Under the pieces are notes generated by a model. It was not told the origin of the DNA. It did no database searches and saw only the letters and a program-made list of their open reading frames with translations. Shown here one piece after another: positions 8,128 to 17,372 of a stretch of DNA of 64,000 nucleotides. The position numbers and the translations under genes were made by a program. This DNA is from Streptosporangiaceae bacterium (lineage in GTDB: Bacteria > Actinomycetota > Actinomycetes > Streptosporangiales > Streptosporangiaceae): the NCBI GenBank assembly GCA_025934375.1, contig JAICYD010000009.1, positions 1 through 64,000 on the forward strand. The letters are read 5' to 3'. Within the stretch, counting starts at the first letter, position 1. Each line of letters starts with the position of its first letter.

Positions 8128-11100
8128 ATGCCAGCACGACCACGCGCCCCCCTGGCGCGAATCGCCATCCTCTCGGCGGCGGCCGCCGCGGTGGTGGCCT
8201 CCCAGGTCATCGCGCCGCTGACCGCCAGCGCGGTCACGCCGCCGCCCAAGCCGGCCCAGCACCATCCCGCGGCCCCGCCGACCGGGGTTGCCGATCCGAC
8301 GCCGCCGACGAGTCACCCGCTGCCCTGGTCGGCCGCCCGCGCCAAGCCGCACGTGGCCCCGAAGTCCAGCGCGAACGCCGCCGCGTTCCGGGCCCAGGTC
8401 ATCGCGAACGCCGGCACCACCGAGCGCACCGCGAGCTACAGCGTGTCCGCCGCCACCCTCCGGTTCCTGGGCGTCGGCCTCGGCATCCCGCTGGGCGCGA
8501 GCACTACCTTCACCGGCGTGCGCTCCGGCTCGTCGCTGACGGTCTCGCTGCCAGCGCCCGAGCGGCTGCGGGCCAGCGTCCCGGGTGCCAGCATGCCGGC
8601 CTTCACCCATTCGCTGCTGACCATCGACCAGCGGACCGGCGCGGCCACGCTGACCGCGTCCGCCCCGGCCGGGTCGCTCAAGGTCACCATCCCCGACGTC
8701 ACCAGCACCACGCTGTCCGGGCTGTCCGGCACCGTGACCGCGCGGGTGCCGGTCCTCGGCCAGACCGCCACGCTGTCCGGGAGCCTGGGCTACCAGGCGG
8801 GCGCCCCCGTCACGGTCGCGCTGCGGGGCACGCTGCCCGCCGGCGCTGACGTCAAGCACGGCGTCGCCGAACTGGGCGCCGGCGCCACCGTGACCGCGGC
8901 CACCGCGGGCGGGCTGCGCGTCGCCGGCCCGGCCACCCTCGGCCCGGCCGGCCACCAGCTCGCCGTGACCGTGGCCGGCGCTGTCAGCGGCACTGTCACC
9001 GGCCGGGAAGGCTGGAACCTGGCCGTCACCTCGGTCACCGGCGCCCCGCTGAGCGGCCTGACCCTGGCCCCCGGGGCCAGCGGCTCGGTCACCGACGCCC
9101 ATGACCGCGTCACCTACGACGTCAAGGGCAGCACTGCCCGGCCGTGGGAGGCCGCTCCCGGCGTCGCGGTGGCCGGAGCGGTCGAATTCTCCAATGATCT
9201 CCCTAACGGATCCCTGGTGCCCGCTCCTGGCCTCACCGGCTCCGGCTCGTGGGCCGACGTCACCGGCACCGTCGCCCTCGCCTCCGGCGTGTCCGCCCAC
9301 GGGAGCGCCGCGATCAACCTGGCCACCGGCCAGGGCCTGCTGACCAGCGCCGGGCGGACCCCGGTCACGCTGCAGACGCCGAAGGGCACGGTCATCCACG
9401 ACTCCGCCGGTTTCCACGGCGGGCTGACGGTGTCCTCCTCGGGACAGGTGACGGCGAGCCTGCCCCGGCAGCTATCGCGCTGGACGCCCGCCGCCGCGAC
9501 GCCCCCCGCGACGACATCACCGTCCGCGGCGCAGCCGAAGGCATCCGCAGCCGCCACTGCCCGTTCGGCGGCAAGGGCCTCGGTAGCCCCGCAAGCGGCC
9601 ACCGGGACGAGCGCCAGCTACACGCTGTCCGGGCCGGTGCTTAACTTCATCACCAGCAACCTGCACATCCCGCTGAGCTCGGCCACGCTGACCGGCACGC
9701 TGTCCGGCTCCACGCTGACGCTCTCCGCCGCCGCGCCGACGGCGTTCCCGTCCTCGGTGCCGTCGTGGCTGCCTAGCCCGTCCTACGTGAACACGCAGGT
9801 CACGGTGGACGAGGCGGCGAACACCGTCACGCTGGTCGCGCAGGCCGGCACCTCCAGCGGCCTGACCGCCACCTTGAGCGTCGCGATCGCCAGCGCGGCC
9901 ACCTCCGACCTCAGTAACGGCACCGACGTCACCGGCAGCCTCACCCTGGGTGGCGTGCCGTTCGTGGGCGGCGCCACCGCCGGCCTCACCTTCACCCTCG
10001 GCTACGCCAGCGGCGCGCTGAAGGCGTCACTGGCCGGCAGCCTCACCTCGGCCGCCACGTTCGCCAACGGGGTCGTGACGATCCCCGCGGGCACCAGCCT
10101 GGCGCTGGCCACCGGATCCGGCCTCACGCTGAACGGGGTCGCCGACCTGACCTACAACGGGCAGACCACCGAGATCGCCGTCAACGGCACGCTGACGAGC
10201 ATCTCCAACTGGTCGCTGTCCGTGAGCAACGCCAGCGGCGCCTCCTGGCAGCCCGCCGCAGGCCTGACCATCACGCCGAACTTCAGCGGCTCGGTGTCCG
10301 ACGCCAACGGTTCGGTCAGCTTCGACCTGGGCTCCGGCACCGGATCCGCCACCTGGGTATCGCCCGACCAGGGCTCCATGGTGTCGGTCAGCAACCTCGA
10401 GATATCCAACGCCGCCCCCGGCGCCACCGCCGCCTGCAAGGCCTCCGACAACGTCGCCGCCGGCGACCTGTGGATCGGCATCGGCGGCACGTTCAGCTAC
10501 GTCCCGGCGAACCTGAACCTGTCCGCGACCGGGTGCTTTGACCTGTCCGGCAAGCACGCCACGATTAGCACGGTCGCGACCGGGAACCTGACCAGCCAGT
10601 TCGGCGCCACGCTGCCGTTCCGGGTGGACACGGTCGGCCTGACCGCGCACATCGGCGGCACCTACTCGCTCACCGGAACCGCCACCGTGACGGTCACCGG
10701 CGGCGGCGTCAGCAGCAACCCCCAGTTCAACGTCGGCCTGCAACTGTCCAGCGCGGGGATCACCGCCGGGATCGGGGTCAGCGACCTGGGCAGCGCCCTT
10801 GGCGTTAGCGGCTTGTCCGGCAGCGGCGCGCTGTACGTGTCAACCGTCGCGGTGAAGGGCTTCGATCCGGCTACGCTCAGCATCGCCGGCCAGTCGCAGT
10901 TCGACCTGCCGGCCGGGCTGTCGGTCGCCCTGAACTACACCCTGCCATCAGGCATCGAGAGCAAGCTCCAGCAGCTCATCCCGGGCCTCGGCAACCGCAC
11001 GATACCCGGCCTCACCGCGGGCACCTCGCTGCAGGCGGTGGCGTCGCTGTCCACCTCCGGGTTCACCGTGGACCTAGGCGTCAGCCTTGGCACCACCAGC

Positions 11101-12780
11101 AACGGCCTGACCCTCTTCAACAGCAACAACAGTGCGCTCTACCTCAACCGGTTCGACATCAAGCTGGCGCTGGGCGCGCAGAACAGCCTCTCGCTGTCCG
11201 GCACCGGATACCTGGTGCTGCCGCCACTGGCCCCGGGCCTGGGCTCATCCAACGTCTCGGTCACGATCAGCGGATCGTTCAACATCACCAGCCTCACGAT
11301 CAGCCTCGGCTTCAACTTCGGCAACTGGAGTCCCGCCTTCGGCGTCACCGGGCTCAGCGTGCAGGACTTCGGCGGCACCTTTGGCCTGACCCTGGAAAGC
11401 GGCGTGCCCACGCCCTCGCTGGGCGTCTACGGCGACAACATCCAGTTGCCGCCGTCCTGGAACCAGGCGATCGGGATGGTGAACGGCACCTCGGTCTGGT
11501 TCAACGCGAACCTCAGCCTGACCCAGCCGGTGCTCGGCTTCAAGATCTACAACCCGTACGGGGGACCGGCGCTGACCCCGCTGGCCATCGACCCCAACGC
11601 CTCGGCCGCCGAGGTCAACTCGTTCGTGGTGAACACCGCCTCGTTCTGGCTGGCGCCCGCCGGCGGCTCGACCCCCGCCGGTGACACGCTCAACCCCGGG
11701 GTATCGGTCATCTTCGACGCCAGCGTGGACAACGTCCCGGTGCACGTGGACGCGGCGGTCGACCTGACCGCCCCGTCGGTCAGCGCGAACGCCAGCGTCG
11801 GAGCGTTCACTATCGGGCCGGTGCAGACCTCGAACACCGTGTTCCACCTGAACCTCAGCCCGAGCGACGTGTCGCTCGCCATCACCGGCGGCGTCTCCTA
11901 CAACAACGACACCTTCAACGCGACCGTCGAGTTCACCCTGGGCTCGTCGATGGCCGGCGCGAGCATCTGGCTGTCCATCACCGGCGGCCTGCCCACGTAC
12001 TTCTACGGCGGCGCCACGCTGTCCGGAGCGGTTCACGGGGACGGCAGCGGCGCCTGGGTCAGCGCGACGGGCAGCGGCTGGCTGTACGCGGGCGGGACCT
12101 GGCTTGGCCCGGTCAGCTTCAGCTTCTCGCTGCCGGGGTCGCTGTCTTGGAGCGACGCCAGCAACTCGATCACCCAGCTGGCGCAGTTCTTCATCACCAA
12201 CGCGGGCCTGTCCTTCAACCAGGTCGTGACCGCCCTGGAGCAGTTCGGCTACCAGGTCTACGACATCATCAACGCACTGTCCTCGATCGGCCAGTACGGC
12301 CCGCAGATCGCTAACGCGTTCGGCTTCAGCACCACGTACTTCGACATCTGGACCTACACCAACTCGGGTCAGTTCCTCGTCATGGACGTCGCCGGCGGCT
12401 CCCAGTCGCCGAACGCCGGCATCGACACCTGGACCTTGAACCTGCCCAACAGCTACAACCAGAACTGGGCGTTCGTGCAGAGCCCGTACGCGGGCTGGTA
12501 CGAGATCGTCAGCCGCGGCAGCGGTCAGTGCCTGTCGGTGGGGAACAACACCTCCACCCCCGGCAACCCGCTCGTTCAGTGGCCATGCGGGGGCGCCTGG
12601 AACCAGCTGTGGTACATGGGCAGCATCTCGCTTGGCACCAACTACTACATCGAAAGCGCCCTGGACGGCGAGTACGCCGATGTCGCCGGGGCCTACCCCT
12701 GGGCCGGCGGCACGATCGACCAGTGGTACTACAACGGCGGGCAGAACCAGCGGTTCTGGCTGACCAACTCGCCTAACTAA
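8128..12780 (+). CDS. Giant secreted beta-rich repeat protein with C-terminal ricin-type lectin-like domain
   Basis: ATG 8128 has GGGGAGA 7 nt upstream; an in-frame start at 8065 lacks a matching site. The 1550-aa product begins with a Sec signal peptide (ARIAILSAAAAAVVASQVIA). Two related units follow: ASYSVSAATLRFLGVGLGIP at about residues 112-131 and ASYTLSGPVLNFITSNLHIP at about 494-513, each leading into Thr/Ser/Gly-rich beta repeats and a GSVTDAHDRVTYD / GSVSDANGSVSFD element. This is an internal duplication of about 380 residues. The last 140 residues resemble a ricin B trefoil (QCLSVGNNTS, LVQWPCGGAWNQLW, DQWYYNGGQNQRFWL), suggesting carbohydrate binding. No catalytic domain or membrane anchor is seen. 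Probably an extracellular matrix or adhesion protein. A terminator follows immediately. Confidence 0.85.
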   Translation: MPARPRAPLARIAILSAAAAAVVASQVIAPLTASAVTPPPKPAQHHPAAPPTGVADPTPPTSHPLPWSAARAKPHVAPKSSANAAAFRAQVIANAGTTERTASYSVSAATLRFLGVGLGIPLGASTTFTGVRSGSSLTVSLPAPERLRASVPGASMPAFTHSLLTIDQRTGAATLTASAPAGSLKVTIPDVTSTTLSGLSGTVTARVPVLGQTATLSGSLGYQAGAPVTVALRGTLPAGADVKHGVAELGAGATVTAATAGGLRVAGPATLGPAGHQLAVTVAGAVSGTVTGREGWNLAVTSVTGAPLSGLTLAPGASGSVTDAHDRVTYDVKGSTARPWEAAPGVAVAGAVEFSNDLPNGSLVPAPGLTGSGSWADVTGTVALASGVSAHGSAAINLATGQGLLTSAGRTPVTLQTPKGTVIHDSAGFHGGLTVSSSGQVTASLPRQLSRWTPAAATPPATTSPSAAQPKASAAATARSAARASVAPQAATGTSASYTLSGPVLNFITSNLHIPLSSATLTGTLSGSTLTLSAAAPTAFPSSVPSWLPSPSYVNTQVTVDEAANTVTLVAQAGTSSGLTATLSVAIASAATSDLSNGTDVTGSLTLGGVPFVGGATAGLTFTLGYASGALKASLAGSLTSAATFANGVVTIPAGTSLALATGSGLTLNGVADLTYNGQTTEIAVNGTLTSISNWSLSVSNASGASWQPAAGLTITPNFSGSVSDANGSVSFDLGSGTGSATWVSPDQGSMVSVSNLEISNAAPGATAACKASDNVAAGDLWIGIGGTFSYVPANLNLSATGCFDLSGKHATISTVATGNLTSQFGATLPFRVDTVGLTAHIGGTYSLTGTATVTVTGGGVSSNPQFNVGLQLSSAGITAGIGVSDLGSALGVSGLSGSGALYVSTVAVKGFDPATLSIAGQSQFDLPAGLSVALNYTLPSGIESKLQQLIPGLGNRTIPGLTAGTSLQAVASLSTSGFTVDLGVSLGTTSNGLTLFNSNNSALYLNRFDIKLALGAQNSLSLSGTGYLVLPPLAPGLGSSNVSVTISGSFNITSLTISLGFNFGNWSPAFGVTGLSVQDFGGTFGLTLESGVPTPSLGVYGDNIQLPPSWNQAIGMVNGTSVWFNANLSLTQPVLGFKIYNPYGGPALTPLAIDPNASAAEVNSFVVNTASFWLAPAGGSTPAGDTLNPGVSVIFDASVDNVPVHVDAAVDLTAPSVSANASVGAFTIGPVQTSNTVFHLNLSPSDVSLAITGGVSYNNDTFNATVEFTLGSSMAGASIWLSITGGLPTYFYGGATLSGAVHGDGSGAWVSATGSGWLYAGGTWLGPVSFSFSLPGSLSWSDASNSITQLAQFFITNAGLSFNQVVTALEQFGYQVYDIINALSSIGQYGPQIANAFGFSTTYFDIWTYTNSGQFLVMDVAGGSQSPNAGIDTWTLNLPNSYNQNWAFVQSPYAGWYEIVSRGSGQCLSVGNNTSTPGNPLVQWPCGGAWNQLWYMGSISLGTNYYIESALDGEYADVAGAYPWAGGTIDQWYYNGGQNQRFWLTNSPN

Positions 12781-12791
12781 CCCACCAGCGG

Positions 12792-12833
12792 GGCCTGCGC
12801 CTGACCGTCCGCCGTGGCGGCCAGGCGCAGGCC
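12792..12833 (+). terminator. Rho-independent-like terminator
   Basis: A perfect 12-bp outer stem (GGCCTGCGCCTG / CAGGCGCAGGCC) begins 11 nt after the stop codon of the 1550-aa gene. An inner GC-rich hairpin occupies the loop and TTT follows the 3' arm. Good form and position for termination. Confidence 0.8.
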
Positions 12834-12920
12834 TTTCCCATGCCCGCCTCAGCCGCGCGCGGCCGGGCGGGGGGCCGCAAGCTGGGCGCCTGCGGCGGAG
12901 CGTGCGAAGCGCTTTACCCG

Positions 12921-13499
12921 CTATAGCCAGCCGGACTCGGTGGCGATCCGGACGGCGCCTTGCCGGTTGTGGGCGCCCGTTTTGGCGATGACGTTTGACA
13001 GGTAGTTACGCACCGTGCCCGCGGAGAGGCATGCCTCGGCCGCGATTTCCGCCGTCGTCGCCCCTTGTGCGGCCATTCGCAGCACGTCCGCCTCCCGCGC
13101 CGTCAGCGGTGAGCGGGTCGTCAGCGAGAGCCGCGAGTCGACCACCTGCTGCCCGGCCGCGAGCCGCCGTACCGCCGAGGTCAGGTGGCCGGGGGGCGCG
13201 TCACCGATCAGGAAGCCGCGCACGCCCGCGGCCCTGGCCCGCTGCAGGTCACAGCAGCGCCAGGCGGACGCCAGGATCGCGTACTGGCAGCCCGGCACGG
13301 CCTCGTGCGCCTTCGCGGCGACCGTGATCCAGTCGCCGATCTCGCCATCGGCCGGGAGCAGTGACGCGAGCAGTGTCACGTCGGGTCGCAAGGTCCGGGC
13401 CGTCGGCACGACCTCAGCGCCCCCCACGGTGGCGACCGGGTCGATGTCAGGCTCCCGGCTGAGAATCGCGACGAGTCCCTCCAGGGGCAAGGCCGTCAT
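12921..13499 (-). CDS. LuxR/NarL-type response regulator with degenerate receiver
   Basis: The C-terminal 65 residues are a clear GerE helix-turn-helix (SPLTAREADVLRMAAQGATT, then AEIAAEACLSAGTVRNYLSN). The N-terminal part follows the DesR-like receiver pattern (LVAILSREPDIDPVATVGG, RPDVTLL) but the phospho-acceptor position reads LLASLLPA instead of LLD, and the acidic pair of beta-1 is absent. In-frame codons upstream of ATG 13499 encode LIRTLIAG, which matches receiver beta-1 with the acidic pair lost, yet no ATG/GTG/TTG precedes them, so translation might begin at a CTG upstream or the first strand is lost. Likely phosphorylation-independent. No histidine kinase gene is adjacent. Confidence 0.8.
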   Translation of the reverse strand: MTALPLEGLVAILSREPDIDPVATVGGAEVVPTARTLRPDVTLLASLLPADGEIGDWITVAAKAHEAVPGCQYAILASAWRCCDLQRARAAGVRGFLIGDAPPGHLTSAVRRLAAGQQVVDSRLSLTTRSPLTAREADVLRMAAQGATTAEIAAEACLSAGTVRNYLSNVIAKTGAHNRQGAVRIATESGWL

Positions 13500-13713
13500 T
13501 CCCGCGATGAGTGTCCGGATCAGGGCCGTATCCCTTCCGTTCCAACGTTCCAGTGAGCTTCTATGGCGCGGGCCTCATACTTGGTGATCATCTAATCACC
13601 TGAAACTCTTGGAACGGCCAGTTCACCACCCCTCGTTACGCATAAATACCTATTAGCTTCGGCTGGTCATTGGCGGTGCCGGGCGCGAGCGCGCTGGCGG
13701 GCCCCCGGGGCGG

Positions 13714-14637
13714 TCAGGCAGGCGGCTGCCAGAGGCGGAACGTCGCGCCCTGGTTATCGACGCACTCGGCGAGCAGGCCGAACGGCCTGCGCTGGGGCTC
13801 GACGGCCTGTCCGCCCGCCGCCCGGACCCGCTCCACCGCGGCGGCGATGTCATCGACGCGGTAGGACAGCTGCACCTCCAGCTCCGCGCCCGGCGACGGC
13901 AGGATGCCCAGCGGCGGCCTGGTCTCCTCGGTGCGCCACGCGCCGGGGTGATTCTCGGTGAACGGCACCCGCAGCACGGCCTCGTAGAACTCCTTTGCTC
14001 GCTGCGTGTCCGGGGCCGCCATGGTCACGTTCGCGACATCGCCCTGGCGCGCCCGGGTGGCCCCGGCCGGCGGCCTCAGCAGCATCCAGCGGTGCCCGAA
14101 CGGGTCGATGATCACCGAGCCGCGACCGTACGGCTGGTCGGTGGGCTCCCGTTCCACCGAGGCGCCGTTTCGCCGGGCCCGCTCGGTGGTCCCGTCGACG
14201 TCATCGACCTCCAGGTGGAGGGTATGGCTGAACGTGGTGGGAGCCTGCGGCGCGCGCACGGGGATGCCGGGCCACAAGTCCGAGGGCTCGGACAGCATCA
14301 GCACGCCGTCGCCGAGGCCGAGCTCGGCATGGCCGATCGTGCCGTCCGCGTTGACGTAGTGCTCGCCGCGCGGCTGGGCACCGAGTACGTCGGTGTACCA
14401 GGTAATGGCGCGCCGGGCGTCGGACACCATGATGTAGGGGGTCAGGGCCGGAGGCCAGGCGGGCTCGCGCTCGATGCGGGGCGTGGCGGTCGGCTGGGAC
14501 ATGGTTCCTCCTTGGAGTGCGAAGATCTCCTGGGTCAGCCGCTGCCGCAGCCGGCCGGCGAAGTCGGGATCGGGATCGGCCGGCGTGACGGGCTCGCGCA
14601 GTGCCTCAAAGAACGGTGCCTCGAACGGATCGGTCAT
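13714..14637 (-). CDS. VOC-family protein with two glyoxalase/bleomycin-resistance-like domains
   Basis: ATG 14637 shares its A with the TGA of the sigma-factor gene (TGATG), so translation is coupled. Residues about 1-45 (MTDPFEAPFFEALREPVTPA and following) form an N-terminal helical tail seen on VOC proteins encoded beside ECF sigma factors. VOC domain 1 covers about 60-190 (LTPYIMVSDARRAITWYTDV, FGHRWMLL) and domain 2 about 200-307 (NVTMAAPDTQRAKEFYEAV, GATFRLWQP). Each VOC pair can form a metal-binding pocket for drug binding, isomerisation or dioxygenation; the specific activity cannot be read from the sequence. The N-terminal tail may interact with the cognate sigma factor; this is inference. 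Confidence 0.85.
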   Translation of the reverse strand: MTDPFEAPFFEALREPVTPADPDPDFAGRLRQRLTQEIFALQGGTMSQPTATPRIEREPAWPPALTPYIMVSDARRAITWYTDVLGAQPRGEHYVNADGTIGHAELGLGDGVLMLSEPSDLWPGIPVRAPQAPTTFSHTLHLEVDDVDGTTERARRNGASVEREPTDQPYGRGSVIIDPFGHRWMLLRPPAGATRARQGDVANVTMAAPDTQRAKEFYEAVLRVPFTENHPGAWRTEETRPPLGILPSPGAELEVQLSYRVDDIAAAVERVRAAGGQAVEPQRRPFGLLAECVDNQGATFRLWQPPA

Positions 14638-15155
14638 CACGAGCCCTCCTCTCCCTCGTAGATGCGGCGGAACGCGGCGCGCGCCCGCACCAGGAGCGCC
14701 TCAGTGGCGTGCACGGTGCGGTCCAGGTAGCGGGCCACCTCGGGGACCGGCAGCCCGTCGAGGTAGCGCAGGGTGAGGGCGGCCCGGTGGTGCGCGCCGA
14801 GTTGGCCGAGCACCTCGCGGGCCCGGATCCGGTCGACGGCGGTATCCCATGGGTCATCGACTCCCGGCGGCTCGCCGTCCAGCAGGCGCAGTCCGCGTTG
14901 CTCCCGCTCGACCCGCCGCCAGTGGTCGGCCAGCTTGTGCCGGGCCACCCCGATCAGCCAGGGGATCGACGGATCAGGCGCGCCCGGCTTGCGGATCGCG
15001 TGCACGGCAGCCAGGAACGACTCGGCCGTGAGGTCCTCGGCCAGGCTAGCGTCGCCACACCGCGCCAGCAGGTAGCCGTAGACGTGCGGCAGCGCATCGT
15101 CATACAGCTTCAGCAGCCCGAACGCCGGGTCGGGCCGCACCTGCGGGTGCGTCAT
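14637..15155 (-). CDS. ECF-type RNA polymerase sigma factor
   Basis: A 172-aa sigma-70 of the extracytoplasmic-function class. Region 2 is LYDDALPHVYGYLLARCGDA, SLAEDLTAESFLAAV and IPWLIGVARHKLADHWRR. Region 4 is LGQLGAHHRAALTLRYLDGL, then VPEVARYLDRTVHATEALLV. The annotated ATG 15155 has GAGG only 2 nt upstream, so the exact start is less sure. It is co-transcribed with the VOC gene at 13714-14637, and no classical anti-sigma gene is adjacent. It probably directs a small stress or drug-response regulon. Confidence 0.9.
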   Translation of the reverse strand: MTHPQVRPDPAFGLLKLYDDALPHVYGYLLARCGDASLAEDLTAESFLAAVHAIRKPGAPDPSIPWLIGVARHKLADHWRRVEREQRGLRLLDGEPPGVDDPWDTAVDRIRAREVLGQLGAHHRAALTLRYLDGLPVPEVARYLDRTVHATEALLVRARAAFRRIYEGEEGS

Positions 15156-15340
15156 ACCCTCATCGTCGTCCGGGCGCCCACTACTCCGACGGGCACCCCC
15201 GAACTTTCCTGGCCTGGTTGGCGATGCGTGGTTGCCTACGCTGCATGCGGCCCGCGTGCGATCACAGGAAGCGGCTGCTGGGCACCGGCCCGCGAGCGGC
15301 CAGCGATTTGCCGCCGGGGCGAGAAGCCTAGGATCAACCT

Positions 15341-16237
15341 GTGGCGCTTCTTGAAGGTGTGATCGTCGCCCTGCTCACCCCGGTCGACCGGGAAGGGCGG
15401 GTGGACCACGGGGCACTCAGGCAGCTGGTCGAGCGACTGGTCGCCAGGGGCGTCACCGGAGTGAGCCCGCTCGGCTCGACTGGCGAGGGCTACAGCCTCG
15501 GCCTGGAACAGCGCCTCGCGGTCGTGGACACCGTGGCCGGGGCGGTCCCGGCGGGCATGCCGGTGATCCCGGGCGTCTTCGCCCACAACCACGACCAGGC
15601 CCTCGCGGAGACCGCCGCCTACGCCGGCCACGGCGGCACCGCCGTCCTGATGGCACCGCCCGGGTACTACCCGCTGACGGCGGCGGAACAGGAAGCGTAC
15701 TTCTCCCGCGTCGCCGATGCCGCCGCGCTGCCCCTGGTGCTGTACAACATCCCCGTCTTCACCAAGGTCCAGATCGCGCCCGCGGCGGCCGTCACCCTGG
15801 CTCCCCATCCCCGGGTCGCCGGGCTGAAGGACTCGGGCCGGGACCTCAGGTACGCGGCGGAACTGCTCGACGCGGTAGCGGCGACGGGCGCCGCCAATGA
15901 CTTCTCGGTCCTAACGGGGACCGACTCGATGCTGGTTTCCTACATGCTGGCCGGCGCCCGGGGCGCGATCTGCGGCAGCGCCAACATCGTGCCCGAGATG
16001 GTCCTCGCGGCCTATGACGCGGTCCGGGCTGGCCAGTTGGACGACGCGCTGCGCCATGAGGCAACGCTGCGCGCGGTGAACGCCGCGTGCGGGGTCGGCT
16101 CGCTTCCGGCGGCGTTCAAGTCAGCGGTCGCCAGCACCGGCATCGGCCAGCCATGGCTCGTCCCGCCCCGCGGTGCCCTGACCGAAGCGGAGACGGCTAC
16201 CCTCCTTGCCCGCCTGACCGCCCTCGGCGCCCGCTAA
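15341..16237 (+). CDS. Dihydrodipicolinate synthase/N-acetylneuraminate lyase family aldolase (DapA-like)
   Basis: A 298-aa class I aldolase of normal family length, start GTG 15341. It has the hydroxyl-pyruvate-binding loop GSTGE (45-49), the catalytic Tyr in LVLYNIP (Tyr135) and the Schiff-base Lys in VAGLKDSG (Lys163). The family condenses or cleaves pyruvate with an aldehyde: DapA in lysine synthesis, or sugar-acid lyases. It stands alone, without lysine genes nearby, so a catabolic sugar-acid or 5-keto-4-deoxyglucarate-type role is as likely as DapA. It converges on the TPR gene at 16271. Confidence 0.88.
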   Translation: MALLEGVIVALLTPVDREGRVDHGALRQLVERLVARGVTGVSPLGSTGEGYSLGLEQRLAVVDTVAGAVPAGMPVIPGVFAHNHDQALAETAAYAGHGGTAVLMAPPGYYPLTAAEQEAYFSRVADAAALPLVLYNIPVFTKVQIAPAAAVTLAPHPRVAGLKDSGRDLRYAAELLDAVAATGAANDFSVLTGTDSMLVSYMLAGARGAICGSANIVPEMVLAAYDAVRAGQLDDALRHEATLRAVNAACGVGSLPAAFKSAVASTGIGQPWLVPPRGALTEAETATLLARLTALGAR

Positions 16238-16270
16238 CCAGGCCAAGGCGGCCAGTTTCGGCGCGGCCTG

Positions 16271-17005
16271 CTACGAACGCGAGTCCCTTTCCCCGGCTAG
16301 ATCGCCGACGAGCATTGCGATCCGATCCGCGCGGCCCTTGGTGCGCGACCGGCCGGGCAGGAGCCGGAGGCTCTCGGCCAGTTCCGCGTGCGCGTCGGCG
16401 GGCCGCCCAAGTCCGGCCAGCGCCAGTGCCCGGGCCGAGCGCGCGTCGGCCTCGTCCTCACGGTCAAGTGAGAATTTCAGGGCACGGTCGAGATCGTCAA
16501 CGGCGAGTGAGTAGCTGCCCATGTCAGCGCGAACCTGTCCGCGCCCGGCGAGAGCGGACGGCGTGTCGGCGTCCCAGTGCAGTACCCGGCTGAAGGTCAC
16601 TTCGGCGTCCGCCGGCGAGCCGGCCTGCCATTCGGCGGACGCTAGGACGGTGAGCGCCTCGGTGTCGCCTGGCATCTGCTCGACCGCCTGCCCGCTCAGC
16701 TCGGCGGCGACGAGGTAATCTCCCATGCTCAGCCGGATTTCCGCCAGGGAGGTCAGCGCCCGCGCGGCCCAGTAGCCGTCGTTCAGCATGATGTACAGCG
16801 ACCGCGCGGCTCTCAGGTACTCCTCGGCGCGGTCAAGCTCGCCCGCCGCCCGCGCGACGTCGGCCTGACGGCGCCGCGCGTCAGCGAGGCCGCGCCAGTC
16901 ACCCGCCGCCTCGTGCTCATCGGCGACCCGGGCGGCATCACAGCGCGCTGCCTCGGCGCTGGCCGCTGCCTCAAGGCTGGCAGCATCGCGGTCAGCGGTA
17001 CTCAT
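16271..17005 (-). CDS. Tetratricopeptide-repeat protein
   Basis: A 244-aa soluble protein, almost all helical. TPR-like units are visible at AAGDWRGLADARRRQADVAR, AGELDRAEEYLRAARSLYIM, DYLVAAELSGQAVEQMPGD and SYSLAVDDLDRALKFSLDRE. No signal peptide, membrane segment or enzyme domain is seen. It is divergent from the NB-ARC/TPR gene of the RiPP locus (17373) and may belong to the same functional neighbourhood, but nothing in the sequence proves this. ATG 17005 is the only good start. Confidence 0.75.
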   Translation of the reverse strand: MSTADRDAASLEAAASAEAARCDAARVADEHEAAGDWRGLADARRRQADVARAAGELDRAEEYLRAARSLYIMLNDGYWAARALTSLAEIRLSMGDYLVAAELSGQAVEQMPGDTEALTVLASAEWQAGSPADAEVTFSRVLHWDADTPSALAGRGQVRADMGSYSLAVDDLDRALKFSLDREDEADARSARALALAGLGRPADAHAELAESLRLLPGRSRTKGRADRIAMLVGDLAGERDSRS

Positions 17006-17372
17006 CCGCCTGCCCCCGCGCTACAGCTTTCCCCATAGCTATAAGCCACGCCACTCCAGTGACGATAGCCATCCAGAGCCGGGCTGGCCACCCGGGTACC
17101 CATTTTGAGTCCTAATTAATCTCGGGCCTGCGCCTCGTCGGGTGCGCGGTTGATCCCTTGGCGGGCGGATCTCGCCGAACATCTGTTCCCGTGTGGGCTA
17201 CTTTCGCATATAGATCCTTTTAAGTATAACGACACGGCGGGATTGCGGGCGACGGTCGCTTAGGCTGGGATGTAACATGTTTGATCGCTGTCACTGAAGG
17301 GCTTGGATGTCAAGGGGCCCGCCAGGGTGATAACGATCCCGCGTAAATGGGCAGGATGAGGGAGTGGGCCAG
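17006..17372. other. Divergent intergenic region with AT-rich promoter island
   Basis: Lies between the minus-strand TPR gene and the plus-strand FxsT-like gene. It contains a strikingly AT-rich patch at about 17206-17232, unusual for this genome and a likely promoter or regulator-binding zone. GAGGGAG just before 17373 is the ribosome site of the FxsT-like gene. No ORF or convincing palindrome was found. Confidence 0.5.

Noticed and set aside
7990..9417. A 475-codon minus-strand frame opposite the 1550-aa gene
   Set aside because: Gly/Ala/Arg-rich composition without domains; the plus-strand frame has a signal peptide, ribosome site and terminator.
15341..16237. Naming the aldolase gene dapA
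   Set aside because: The catalytic residues fit the whole DapA/NanA superfamily and there is no lysine-pathway context.
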